Below are positions 18,442-28,039 of a DNA stretch of 34,732 nt, one piece after another. The notes beneath the pieces are model-generated. The model searched no databases. It worked only from the letters and a program-made list of their open reading frames with translations, and was not told the DNA's origin. The stretch's first letter is position 1; every line of letters starts with the position of its first letter. The DNA is taken from NCBI GenBank assembly GCA_009927485.1, contig RFMW01000104.1, positions 1-34,732 on the forward strand, read 5' to 3'. This DNA comes from Sphingobacteriia bacterium. GTDB lineage: Bacteria; Bacteroidota; Bacteroidia; UBA7662. The translations under genes and the position numbers were made by a program.

Positions 18442-19038
18442 TTGAAATTTTCCTTGAACTTTCTTTCATTCCTCAAATTCCTTCCGGTAGCGACCTTGAT
18501 CTCCTGCTCCACCATGGAATCAAAATCTCTGGTGGGTGTGGAGACAAAATCCGATATTCCTATGAATTTCTACGATTTGCAAGCTGAAGACCTTCAGGGT
18601 CAAACGATTTCGTTCTCCCGGTTTCGGGGGAAAAAGGTACTGCTGGTCAATACCGCCTCGGAATGTGGATTTACACCTCAATTGGCAGAGCTACAGAAGC
18701 TCCAAGATCGATACCAAGATCGATTGGTGGTGGTCGGAATTCCTACCAACGACTTTGGTGGCCAGGAGCCGTTGGGTAATTCCGAGATCGGAGCATTTTG
18801 TTCACGAAATTACGGAGTCAATTTCTTGTTGCTGGCCAAAGGCAGCACCCGGGGTACCGGTCAACATCAGGTCATTCGTTGGTTAACGACCAAGAGCCTT
18901 AACGGGGTCTCTTCGTCCAAAGTTTGGTGGAATTTTCAGAAATATTTGGTGGATGAGCAAGGTCAATTGATGAATTGGTATTTGCCCACCACCTCTCCGC
19001 TGGCATCACGATTGCTCCGTAAAATCGAAGGTCGATGA
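18442..19038 (+). CDS. Glutathione peroxidase family, probable lipoprotein
   Basis: LLVNTASECGFTPQLAELQKL, NDFGGQEP, AFCSRNYGVNF, VWWNFQKYLVD; TTG start MKFSLNFLSFLKFLPVATLISCS with lipobox. Confidence 0.9.
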   Translation: MKFSLNFLSFLKFLPVATLISCSTMESKSLVGVETKSDIPMNFYDLQAEDLQGQTISFSRFRGKKVLLVNTASECGFTPQLAELQKLQDRYQDRLVVVGIPTNDFGGQEPLGNSEIGAFCSRNYGVNFLLLAKGSTRGTGQHQVIRWLTTKSLNGVSSSKVWWNFQKYLVDEQGQLMNWYLPTTSPLASRLLRKIEGR

Positions 19039-19796
19039 TCAGCGATGCCTCTTTTGTGGGCCATCATCCCCGCTTCAAGGCGTTGGTGCATCGTCGGCTT
19101 CGCCAAGGTTGGGGCCTGGGAAGTGCCACATTGATCATGGTTGCTTGGGCTTTGTTCCTTCTCCTGGCATGTTCGCATGCATGGTCTTGGCAGAACCCGT
19201 GGTTGTATCCTGCCATGGCGTTGCAGACCTTTCTCTTCACAGGCTTATTCATTACCGCTCATGACGCCATGCACGGCACGGTTTCCTTGAATCCCGTCCT
19301 CAACCGCTGGATAGGAAGATTGTGCCTGTGGGCATTTGCGTTTAATTCTTGGAACAGAATGTTGCCCGATCACCACCGGCATCATCGCTATGTGGGTACC
19401 GACGGGGATCCTGATTTTGGACCACCACGCTTCGGGGTCTGGTTCTTTGGTTTTGTATTCCATTATGTGCGTTGGTACCAGATTCTGCTCTGTGCTGTGC
19501 TCTTTAATTACCTTCAGTGGTTGGGGGTTCCGGGCGCTTCCATGGTTCAGTTTTACATCATTCCCTCGTTCTTGAGTTTGCTCCAGTTGTTTTACTTTGG
19601 AACCTATTTACCGCATTTCTCAGACCCCGGTAGAGGTTTGGTTCCTAACAATGCACATCGCTCTCGAACCCAGCAAGCCAGGCATCTCTGGGCCTTTCTG
19701 ACTTGTTATTTTTTTGGATACCATTGGGAGCATCACGAATCTCCTGCTACGCCATGGTGGATGTTGCCTTTAACCAAAAGTTCTACTTTTTCATGA
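19035..19796 (+). CDS. crtW: Beta-carotene ketolase CrtW-like fatty acid desaturase superfamily
   Basis: Histidine boxes HDAMHG, HHRHH, HWEHH; LLPDHHRHHRYVGTDGDPDFG; FLTCYFFGYHWEHHESPATPWWMLP; ATGA overlaps on both sides. Confidence 0.85.
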   Translation: MISDASFVGHHPRFKALVHRRLRQGWGLGSATLIMVAWALFLLLACSHAWSWQNPWLYPAMALQTFLFTGLFITAHDAMHGTVSLNPVLNRWIGRLCLWAFAFNSWNRMLPDHHRHHRYVGTDGDPDFGPPRFGVWFFGFVFHYVRWYQILLCAVLFNYLQWLGVPGASMVQFYIIPSFLSLLQLFYFGTYLPHFSDPGRGLVPNNAHRSRTQQARHLWAFLTCYFFGYHWEHHESPATPWWMLPLTKSSTFS

Positions 19797-22285
19797 AATA
19801 TTTTCATTCAATTCTCATCGCTCTCACTTTAGTTCTTGTTGGATCCGCCCAAACCTGGGCCCAAAAAGGCAAAATTACCGGAAGAGTCAAGGATGCGATA
19901 ACAGGTCAGGCCATTCCCTTTGCCAATGTGATTATTCCGGGCACAACCCAAGGTACCACAACGAACGATCTTGGGGTCTACACTTTGGAACAGCTGGACA
20001 GGGGATACTATAACATCACCGTCTCTTTTCTGGGTTACAAATCCAAAACCTTTTTTGAGATCCAAGTTAGCGATGCGAGGGTGGCCCTCTTGGATGTGGA
20101 GTTGGAAACGGACAGCAGGTCTCTTCAAGCAGTTGAGGTGCAGGCTTCGGCGTTCTCGCGTACCGACGAAAGCCCCTTGTCGCTTCGCAACATCGGGGTT
20201 GCCGAAATTCAGCGAAATCCTGGAGGCAACCGGGATATATCCAAGGCCATTCAGTCCTTGCCGGGGGTTTCGTCCGGGGTGAGTTTTCGCAACGATATCA
20301 TTATTCGAGGGGGTGCCCCGAACGAAAATCGTTTTTACTTGGATGGGGTAGAGGTTCCTGTCATCAATCATTTTGCAACCCAAGGCAGTTCAGGCGGTCC
20401 GGTAGGGATTATCAATGTGGATATGATTCGCGAAGTGGACTTCTATTCCGGAGCCTTCCCAGCCAACCGTGGCAATGCATTGAGTTCTGTCTTTGAGTTC
20501 AAACAGAAAGATGCCCGCAGCGACAAAGCGGCCTTTCGGTCCATTGTGGGGGCAAGCGATATTGGCTTAATTGCCGAAGGACCCCTTGGCCCCAAAACCA
20601 CCTACGTGCTTTCGGCAAGGCGCAGTTACCTTCAATTTCTTTTTTCGGCCATAGGCTTACCCTTTCTACCAACTTTCAACGGTTTTCAAGCCAAGGTGAA
20701 ACACAAAATAGACAACCAAAACGAATTGTATTTCATTGGTTTAGGGGCGATCGATCAGTTCCAATTGAATACCAACCTCAACCTAAGTTACGATCCCTTG
20801 CTAAATCCCAAGATCAAAACCTTAGCCGATACCGAATTGGTGGACCAACAACGGTACATCCTTGGCTATCTCCCGGTGACTACTCAATGGAACTATACCA
20901 ACGGCTTGGTTTACAAACATTACGCCAAAACCGGGGTGATGACTTTCGTTTTAAGCCGCAACATGCTCAACAATGTTCAATACAAACATTTGGGCAATAA
21001 CGAAGACAGCGTCCGCCTTCAAGACTATGTTTCCCAAGAGAGCGATAACCGGTTTCGCTTTGAACACCAACTTCGAAGTTCGTCCGGTTACAAAATTTCC
21101 TACGGTTTGAGCTTGGAACGCTCGAGGTATTTTGTTCGTAACGAATCCAAGGAATTGGTGGCCGATACTTCCAATGCGGGTAATCCCCCTCAATTGGTGA
21201 GCAGATCCTTTGAAAGCCTCCTACGCTTTAATCGCTGGGGTATTTTTGGGCAAGTGTCGCGCTCCTATTTCGGCGAACTTTTGGTCACTTCGGCAGGGAT
21301 AAGGTTGGACGGTTGCGATTGGGCCATGTCGACTACCAATATGTTGGAACAATTTTCTCCTCGCTTATCCTTGTCTTATAATTTTGCCCCACATTGGACG
21401 ATCAATGCCAACACGGGGATGTATTATCAACTCCCCTCCTATACGCTGTTGGGTTTTCGGAACAAGGACGGTGAACTGCTAAACCAACGCAACGGGCTTA
21501 GGTACATGAACAACAGCCATTGGGTGGCCGGTTTGGAGTACTTCGGAGGCAAGACCTTCAAGGCAACCTTGGAGTCTTTTTACAAAGTGTATTCCAATGT
21601 TCCGATTTTGCAGGATCGGGGGATTAGCCTTGCCAATTTAGGCGCTGATTTTGGGATTATCGGCAATGAGCCTGCCTTGTCCCTCGGCAATGGCAAAACC
21701 TACGGTTTGGAACTCATGCTTCAACAGAAGCTCAACAAGGGTTTTTATGGCATTATGGCCTTGACTTGGGTTCGTTCACTTTTTGACAATCGTTCGCCGA
21801 TCAATTCGAACTTAGCCACAGCTTTGACCCCTTCGGCTTGGGATAACCGTTATTTGTTAACCCTGACAGGTGGCAAAATTTTTGCCAAAAATTGGGAAAT
21901 AGGGGTTCGTTTTCGATATGTTGGGGCTCCTCCGTTCACCCCATTTGATAGCGCATCCCTCAACAAAGTGATATGGGATCAATTTGGGCGTTCTACCTTG
22001 GATTTTAATCGATTGAACAGCCAACGTAGCGGAGCCACGATGCAATTGGACCTGCGCGTAGATCGCAAATGGGATTTCAAAGGTTGGGCATTGAATCTGT
22101 ATTTTGATATTCAAAACGCTCTCAATCAGCAGACCTTGGGCCCTCCATTTTTGGTCGCCGCGAGGGATCGGGGGACAGGGGCTTTGTTAACAGACCCCAA
22201 CCAACCTGATCGATACCTGGCTTCTGAATTGCCGAATACTGCAGGTCAATTGTTGCCCACGGTGGGCATTATTGTGGATTTTTAG
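19793..22285 (+). CDS. TonB-dependent receptor with N-terminal carboxypeptidase-like domain
   Basis: GKITGRVKDAITGQAIPFANVIIPGTTQGTTTNDLGVYTLEQL; plug NIGVAEIQRNPGGNRDISKAIQSLPGVSSG...IIIRGGAPNENRFYLDGVEVP. Confidence 0.93.
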   Translation: MKYFHSILIALTLVLVGSAQTWAQKGKITGRVKDAITGQAIPFANVIIPGTTQGTTTNDLGVYTLEQLDRGYYNITVSFLGYKSKTFFEIQVSDARVALLDVELETDSRSLQAVEVQASAFSRTDESPLSLRNIGVAEIQRNPGGNRDISKAIQSLPGVSSGVSFRNDIIIRGGAPNENRFYLDGVEVPVINHFATQGSSGGPVGIINVDMIREVDFYSGAFPANRGNALSSVFEFKQKDARSDKAAFRSIVGASDIGLIAEGPLGPKTTYVLSARRSYLQFLFSAIGLPFLPTFNGFQAKVKHKIDNQNELYFIGLGAIDQFQLNTNLNLSYDPLLNPKIKTLADTELVDQQRYILGYLPVTTQWNYTNGLVYKHYAKTGVMTFVLSRNMLNNVQYKHLGNNEDSVRLQDYVSQESDNRFRFEHQLRSSSGYKISYGLSLERSRYFVRNESKELVADTSNAGNPPQLVSRSFESLLRFNRWGIFGQVSRSYFGELLVTSAGIRLDGCDWAMSTTNMLEQFSPRLSLSYNFAPHWTINANTGMYYQLPSYTLLGFRNKDGELLNQRNGLRYMNNSHWVAGLEYFGGKTFKATLESFYKVYSNVPILQDRGISLANLGADFGIIGNEPALSLGNGKTYGLELMLQQKLNKGFYGIMALTWVRSLFDNRSPINSNLATALTPSAWDNRYLLTLTGGKIFAKNWEIGVRFRYVGAPPFTPFDSASLNKVIWDQFGRSTLDFNRLNSQRSGATMQLDLRVDRKWDFKGWALNLYFDIQNALNQQTLGPPFLVAARDRGTGALLTDPNQPDRYLASELPNTAGQLLPTVGIIVDF

Positions 22286-22649
22286 GAGGACGGTTCCAAG
22301 GGCTGAAATTTTGAGCCTCGTGGAGGGTTGCCTTCCAATCTCCACGGAAGGTTAATGCACGGTCGTCGATATAAACATCGGCCATTGGCTTGCCGAAATT
22401 CCATAGACGATCGTAGGGGATCCCGTGATGTTCCAACCATATTTTCATGGCTTGATCCTGGGCTTTTTCTTGGTCTTTGTGGTACAATTTGTTACTTCGG
22501 GTGGAGAAGATATAAATCTTCCACCCCAAGTCTTTCATGGCTTGCAGGGCCTCACGACTGCCCTCTACGGGTTCATCGTAAATTTGTCCATCCTTCCATC
22601 CTTCGCTGTATCGGTGCAGGACTCCGTCAAAATCGATGGCTACGGTCAT
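22269..22649 (-). CDS. Small HAD-like hydrolase
   Basis: MTVAIDFDGVLHRYSEGW...IYIFSTRS...ADVYIDDRALTFRGDW. Confidence 0.8.
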   Translation of the reverse strand: MTVAIDFDGVLHRYSEGWKDGQIYDEPVEGSREALQAMKDLGWKIYIFSTRSNKLYHKDQEKAQDQAMKIWLEHHGIPYDRLWNFGKPMADVYIDDRALTFRGDWKATLHEAQNFSPWNRPPKNPQ

Positions 22650-22755
22650 AGGTGGGGCATTTACAGGGTCTGTGAAGATAGGTTCAATGCGAGCTCTTTC
22701 GAATTGTATCTTCGTGCTAGAATTTCGAAATTACCGAATAAGCCTCGTTTTTCCA

Positions 22756-23556
22756 TTGACCAAGCACGCTGACCCCTCCCGTTCTGGGCATCCGCCCCAT
22801 CATCAACACGAAACTTCGTTGCATGGCACGGATACGGGTCTTCCTTTGTCCGTATCCAGGTATATGGGAGAATTGGTTTACGGCGGAATCGACGGTTCCG
22901 TCACCACCTTTGCCGTGGTATCTGCCGCAGCAGGGGCCGGCCTGTCCACTGCCGTCGTTTTGATCCTGGGCTTGGCCAACCTTATTGCCGACGGTTTCGC
23001 AATGAGCGTAGGTGCCTACCTCAGCAAACAAACGGAACGGGATAATTACCGGAAACATCGTGAAATCGAGGCCTGGGAAGTGGATCATTTGCCCGAGAAG
23101 GAGCGCGAAGAAATAAGGGAGATTTACGCAAGGAAAGGGTTCGAGGGGGATCTTTTGGACAAAGTGGTGGATACTATTACTGCGGACAAAGAGCGTTGGA
23201 TCGATGTCATGATGAAGGAAGAATTGGAAATGGTCGAAGATACCCGATCTCCTTTGGCATCGGCTGCCGCCACCTTTGCCTCCTTCGTGGTGGTGGGCAC
23301 TGTTCCCTTGCTGGCTTTTGTGGTGCATGCATTTTGGAATCCATCGGGCCTTCATCTTGCTGCACCGCTTACTTTGTTTTGGATCGCAGCGGCGATGACC
23401 TCGGTAGGCTTTGTAATGATTGGTTGGATGAAAACCAGGGTTACGAATGTCACCCCGTGGCGAGGCATGCTGGAAACATTGGTTCTGGGATCAGCCGCCG
23501 CAACATTATCTTTTGCAGCAGGATTCCTGCTTGAAAAATGGTTAGGGGCCTTGTAA
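22756..23556 (+). CDS. VIT1/CCC1 family (iron/manganese) transporter
   Basis: YMGELVYGGIDGSVTTFAVVSAAAGAGLS...ANLIADGFAMSVGAYLS...EELEMVEDTRSPLASAAATFASFVVVGTVPLLAFV; TTG start inferred. Confidence 0.9.
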   Translation: MTKHADPSRSGHPPHHQHETSLHGTDTGLPLSVSRYMGELVYGGIDGSVTTFAVVSAAAGAGLSTAVVLILGLANLIADGFAMSVGAYLSKQTERDNYRKHREIEAWEVDHLPEKEREEIREIYARKGFEGDLLDKVVDTITADKERWIDVMMKEELEMVEDTRSPLASAAATFASFVVVGTVPLLAFVVHAFWNPSGLHLAAPLTLFWIAAAMTSVGFVMIGWMKTRVTNVTPWRGMLETLVLGSAAATLSFAAGFLLEKWLGAL

Positions 23557-23591
23557 TTAATCGATGTTTTCTTTCAATATACCGAACGAAT

Positions 23592-25127
23592 ATGATTCCT
23601 GAACTTAAGTTTTCCAAGGCTCCCGCCTCGGCAGCCATCGCCAAGGTTTACGCGGATCTTGCTTCCCTTAAATCCTCATCCTTGCCCGCTGATTGGCTTA
23701 AGGTGATGGAGCATCACGGTTATCCTGAAGGTGAATGGATCCAAGTAGCCCTCGCTCCCGGTGCAGCTTGGCTGTACATTGCCCGCCCACCGGCAACTCG
23801 TTACGGGGTTGATGGGGAATATCGAGCGTTGGAAGAATTCAGAAAGGCCGGCCATCGTTTGGAGCGCCTTTGTAAAGGCCACAAAATCAAAACCCTTCAG
23901 ACTGAGTTTCATCCATCCCAAGGCAAAGGCCATGAAGCCCTCTTGGAAGGATTGCTTCTGAGTTCCTATCGATTTGACCGATACCTTAAGTCTTCCAATA
24001 AAGTTGCAGCGGGCAAGGCTTCCTCCGAAAAGGAATCGAAACGCTTATCGGTACATCCGGTTAACCTCGGCAAAGAGGCATTGCTGGAACTTGCAGAGCT
24101 CTGCCGTGCCGTTATCAAAGCGAGGGATTTGGTGAATGAGCCTCAATCGGTTTTGGGGGCGGTGGAATTGGCCCAGGCCTTCAAGGCCATGGGTAAAGAG
24201 TCCGGATTCAAGGTAACCGTTTGGAACCAATCCCGAATTCAGCAAGAGGGGATGGGGGGGATCTTGGCGGTGAACCGTGGATCGGTTCGTCCACCGACTT
24301 TTACCATCATGGAGTATAAACCGGCGAATGCGGTCAACAAACAACCTATTGTCTTGGTCGGTAAAGGGGTGGTTTACGATACAGGTGGTCTTAGCCTGAA
24401 GCCAACACCGGGCAGTATGGATTCCATGAAATGCGATATGGCCGGTGCTGCCGCTGTGGGCGCCACCATGCAAGCCATCGCCAAGAACAGCCTACCGGTT
24501 TATGTAATTGCCTTGGTCCCCGCGACGGATAACCGGCCTGGAGGGGATGCCTATGCCCCTGGAGATATTATACGAATTTCGGACGGTACCACGGTGGAGG
24601 TTTTGAACACCGATGCAGAGGGACGTTTGATCTTGGCGGATGCCCTGCATTATGCCAAGCGTTACAAGCCCGAATTGGTGGTGGATCTGGCTACCCTCAC
24701 CGGCTCAGCCGTGATGGCTTTGAGTTCGCATGCCACACCCTGCATGGGAACGGCAGATCGGAACCAGATGCAAGCCATGGTGGAGGCAGGATTTCGTTGT
24801 TACGAAAGGCTAGTACCCCTGCCTATCTGGGAGGAGTACGGTGATATGATCAAAACTTCCGTGGCTGATCTCAAGAATATCGGTGGTAGGGAAGCGGGAG
24901 CGATCACCGCAGCCAAATTCCTCGAACATTTTACCGATTACCCTTGGCTCCATTTGGATATCGCCGGGCCTGCCTTTCTTGATGCAGAGAGTACATACCG
25001 CGGTAAACACGGTACCGGTCATGGAGTACGCTTACTCTATTCCTACTTGCGCCATCGGTCCATGTTGCCCAAGGTTCCCGCCCAAGCGGCCACTTCTCGG
25101 ACTTCCTCCAAATTCAACAAAAAATAA
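23592..25127 (+). CDS. M17 leucyl aminopeptidase family protein
   Basis: GKGVVYDTGGLSLKPTPGSMDSMKCDMAGAAAV; VEVLNTDAEGRLILADAL (NTDAEGR signature). Confidence 0.95.
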   Translation: MIPELKFSKAPASAAIAKVYADLASLKSSSLPADWLKVMEHHGYPEGEWIQVALAPGAAWLYIARPPATRYGVDGEYRALEEFRKAGHRLERLCKGHKIKTLQTEFHPSQGKGHEALLEGLLLSSYRFDRYLKSSNKVAAGKASSEKESKRLSVHPVNLGKEALLELAELCRAVIKARDLVNEPQSVLGAVELAQAFKAMGKESGFKVTVWNQSRIQQEGMGGILAVNRGSVRPPTFTIMEYKPANAVNKQPIVLVGKGVVYDTGGLSLKPTPGSMDSMKCDMAGAAAVGATMQAIAKNSLPVYVIALVPATDNRPGGDAYAPGDIIRISDGTTVEVLNTDAEGRLILADALHYAKRYKPELVVDLATLTGSAVMALSSHATPCMGTADRNQMQAMVEAGFRCYERLVPLPIWEEYGDMIKTSVADLKNIGGREAGAITAAKFLEHFTDYPWLHLDIAGPAFLDAESTYRGKHGTGHGVRLLYSYLRHRSMLPKVPAQAATSRTSSKFNKK

Positions 25128-25129
25128 GA

Positions 25130-26221
25130 ATGACCTCCAATTCAGAACCCAAGAAGGTCATCGGTTTCAGTTCAGGAGATCTTAACGGGGTGGGTCTTCC
25201 CTTGTTAATGAAGATTTTTACCGATCCACGGATATTGCAAATGTGCACTCCCATCTTGTACGCATCGGGCAAGGTCGTAGGCTTTTACCGCAAAGACATG
25301 GGTCTGCAGGATTGGAATTACAACATGATACAGGAACCATCCCAGGCACACCCCCGTAAATTCAATTTGATCAATTGTTGGCAAGAAGAACTCAACATCC
25401 GGCCGGGTGTGGCCGATCCCCAATTATCCAACTTTGCCAGGATTTCTCTTCATAGGGCCACGGTCGATTGCCTCAATGGCCAAATTCATGGATTAGTGAC
25501 CTTGCCGATAGACAAGAACCTCATGCAGTCCGAGGAATTTCAATTCCATGGACATACCGAGTTTCTCGAAGACGCCGCTCGATCGCACGGCGCAGCTCAG
25601 GCCAAATCCTTGATGTGGTTGACAGCGGATGCCTTGAGGGTAGCTACCCTAACCGGGCATGTTCCTCTGCAAGAGGTTCCCGCACGAATCAACCAAGCAT
25701 CTCTTGTTCACAAACTCAAGGACATGCAATCCTCGCTGGCCCTTGATTTCGCCATAAACAAGCCTCGAATTGCAGTGCTTGGTCTTAATCCCCATGCGGG
25801 TGATGGCGGCCTCCTGGGCCAAGAGGAAATGAACATTATCCAACCGACCATTCGGCAAATGAGGGAACAGGGGATGTTGGTTTTCGGTCCCTACGGCGCC
25901 GATGGGTTTTGGGGTACCGGGGCTTGGTCCAAATTTGATGCGGTCTTGGGGATGTACCATGACCAGGTCCTGATCCCTTTCAAGACCTTGGCTTTTGAAC
26001 AGGGGGTTAATTTTACCGCTGGGCTTCCGATCGTTCGCTGTTCTCCGGATCATGGACCCGCTTTTGAAAAGGCGGCTGAACGCAAGGCCAGCCCATCCTC
26101 GCTTTTGCATTCCATATTTTGCGCATTGGATCGTATCCGAATGCGGGCTGAGCAAGAAGATTTGGCGGCCCATGCCTTGGTTAAATCAAGGTCAAATCAA
26201 GAATTAGAGCCTTCAGAGTGA
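25130..26221 (+). CDS. pdxA: 4-hydroxythreonine-4-phosphate dehydrogenase
   Basis: GFSSGDLNGVGLPLLMK; HGHTEFLEDAAR; LGLNPHAGDGGLLGQEE; GMYHDQVLIPFKTLAFEQGVNFTAGLPIVRCSPDHGPAFE. Confidence 0.95.
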   Translation: MTSNSEPKKVIGFSSGDLNGVGLPLLMKIFTDPRILQMCTPILYASGKVVGFYRKDMGLQDWNYNMIQEPSQAHPRKFNLINCWQEELNIRPGVADPQLSNFARISLHRATVDCLNGQIHGLVTLPIDKNLMQSEEFQFHGHTEFLEDAARSHGAAQAKSLMWLTADALRVATLTGHVPLQEVPARINQASLVHKLKDMQSSLALDFAINKPRIAVLGLNPHAGDGGLLGQEEMNIIQPTIRQMREQGMLVFGPYGADGFWGTGAWSKFDAVLGMYHDQVLIPFKTLAFEQGVNFTAGLPIVRCSPDHGPAFEKAAERKASPSSLLHSIFCALDRIRMRAEQEDLAAHALVKSRSNQELEPSE

Positions 26222-26251
26222 GCTTGAAGGCTTAAAGCCCTAAATTTTGCG

Positions 26252-26259
26252 TATTTTTG
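26252..26259 (+). promoter_or_regulatory. TAnnTTTG -7-like element (TATTTTTG) upstream of DUF177
   Basis: TATTTTTG 10 bp before the ATG at 26270; no clear TTTG at -33, so partial match only. Confidence 0.35.
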
Positions 26260-26269
26260 CGGCCCTGAT

Positions 26270-26806
26270 ATGAAGGCCCATAGCCCTTTTGCTGCCTACG
26301 ATATCCCCCTGCAGGCCATGCCTAACGGGGAGCATCGCTATTCCTTTGCCTTGAAGGGGGATTTTTTTGGACTTTTTGAGGCCTCATTGATCACCGAGGC
26401 TCAAATCCAGGTCGACCTGCAAATTCACCGCATGGGATCTCGATTAGACTGTACTTTTCGTTCAGAAGGGAGTATGCAAGTCGGTTGCGCCCGCTGTTTG
26501 GAGCCTTTGGGATGGCCTATACAAGACGAGTCACACCTCGTGGTCCAGTGCAGCGACAGCGTTTCGGAGCTTGATTCAGACGAAATTCTCGTTTTGCCAA
26601 GCGGAGAAATCTCCTGGAATGTGGCTCAATTCATTTACGAGAGCATACACTTGCATTATCCCCTCCGAGCCGTATGCGATGAGGCCGCTCTGCCATGTCG
26701 ATCCCAGGAACCTTGGTCTGAACAAGGCCTGCTCACCTACCAAACATCCGATAATTCCCCCACCGATCCGCGTTGGGATCGCCTCAAACATGTTAATTTT
26801 CAATAG
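26270..26806 (+). CDS. DUF177 (YceD-like) protein
   Basis: VGCARCLEPLGWPIQ motif; directly upstream of rpmF as in many bacteria. Confidence 0.85.
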   Translation: MKAHSPFAAYDIPLQAMPNGEHRYSFALKGDFFGLFEASLITEAQIQVDLQIHRMGSRLDCTFRSEGSMQVGCARCLEPLGWPIQDESHLVVQCSDSVSELDSDEILVLPSGEISWNVAQFIYESIHLHYPLRAVCDEAALPCRSQEPWSEQGLLTYQTSDNSPTDPRWDRLKHVNFQ

Positions 26807-26808
26807 CC

Positions 26809-26994
26809 ATGCCAAATCCTAAACACCGCCATTCCAGAAGTCGCCGTGATAAGCGCCGTGCCAACGACCATGCAGCCTTGGCAACCCTGGCAACTTGCCC
26901 AACAACCGGCCAGCCTCATCTTTTTCACAGGGCCCATTGGTTCGAAGGCAAAATGTACTACAAGGGTAAGGTCGTTATCGATACCCAAGCGTAA
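26809..26994 (+). CDS. rpmF: 50S ribosomal protein L32
   Basis: MPNPKHRHSRSRRDKRRANDHAALATLATCPTTGQPHLFHRAHWFEGKMYYKGK. Confidence 0.97.
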   Translation: MPNPKHRHSRSRRDKRRANDHAALATLATCPTTGQPHLFHRAHWFEGKMYYKGKVVIDTQA

Positions 26995-27008
26995 TTGCTT
27001 CGGTCATA

Positions 27009-28022
27009 ATGACCCTCAATTCATCGTCTTCCGTTATTGCGGCCATTACAGGCGTCCATGCTTGGGTTCCACCTCATGTGGTCACCAACCAGGATTTAAC
27101 CCGGTATATCGATACAACGGACGAATGGATCTACACGCGTTCCGGGATACGTGAGCGCCGTTGGTTGCAAGATGACTCCTTGGCCTCCTCGGATATGGGG
27201 GTAGAAGCGGTCAAAGGCTTGCTCGCCAAAAAGGGCATGAGTCCCCTTGACATTGATTTGATTATTTGTTGCACGGCCACGCCCGATATGTTGTTCCCTG
27301 CTACGGCTAACATTATTTCAGATAAGATTGGTGCCCACAATGCAGTAGGTTACGATGTATCCGCTGCCTGCTCAGGGTTCCTTTATGGGCTGAGCACCGC
27401 CACGGCTTTTGTCGAATCCGGCAGGTTTCGCAAAGTGGTGGTGGTTGGAACTGACAAAATGACCTCTATTCTTAATATGGAGGATCGAGCTACCGCCTTT
27501 CTGTTTGGTGATGGAGCGGGTGCAGTTCTAGTGGAGCCCAGCGTAAACGAATTCGGGATCCGGGATATTCTCCTCAAAAGTGATGGTTCAGGTCGTCATT
27601 ACCTGTACCAGAAGGCCGGAGGATCGCAGAGACCGGCCTCTCATGAAACCGTGGATAATCGAGAACACTTTGTACATCAAGAAGGAAAAACGGTTTTCAA
27701 ATTTGCCGTAACCGGCATGGCCGATGTGGCTGCAGAAATTATGGAACGAAACCAATTAACATCGGATGACATCGCTTGGTTAGTTCCGCATCAAGCCAAC
27801 AAACGTATTATCGATGCCACCAGGGACAGAGCGGGTCTTCCGGAATCCAAGGTGATGGTCAACATTGATCGCTACGGCAATACCACCAACGGCACCATTC
27901 CAATTTGCCTGTGGGAATGGGAATCACAGCTTAAACCCGGAGATAATTTAATTCTTGCCGCTTTTGGTGGGGGATTTACCTGGGGATCCATTTGGCTTCA
28001 ATGGGCCTATTCAACTCCTTAA
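27009..28022 (+). CDS. fabH: 3-oxoacyl-ACP synthase III
   Basis: TDEWIYTRSGIRERRW; DVSAACSGFLYGL; VPHQANKRII; YGNTTNGTIP. Confidence 0.96.
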   Translation: MTLNSSSSVIAAITGVHAWVPPHVVTNQDLTRYIDTTDEWIYTRSGIRERRWLQDDSLASSDMGVEAVKGLLAKKGMSPLDIDLIICCTATPDMLFPATANIISDKIGAHNAVGYDVSAACSGFLYGLSTATAFVESGRFRKVVVVGTDKMTSILNMEDRATAFLFGDGAGAVLVEPSVNEFGIRDILLKSDGSGRHYLYQKAGGSQRPASHETVDNREHFVHQEGKTVFKFAVTGMADVAAEIMERNQLTSDDIAWLVPHQANKRIIDATRDRAGLPESKVMVNIDRYGNTTNGTIPICLWEWESQLKPGDNLILAAFGGGFTWGSIWLQWAYSTP

Positions 28023-28039
28023 TTTAATTCAATATTCGT

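Noticed and set aside
22717-23355. 212-aa minus-strand ORF opposite the VIT1/CCC1 gene
   Set aside because: Antisense to a clear transporter; no supporting features
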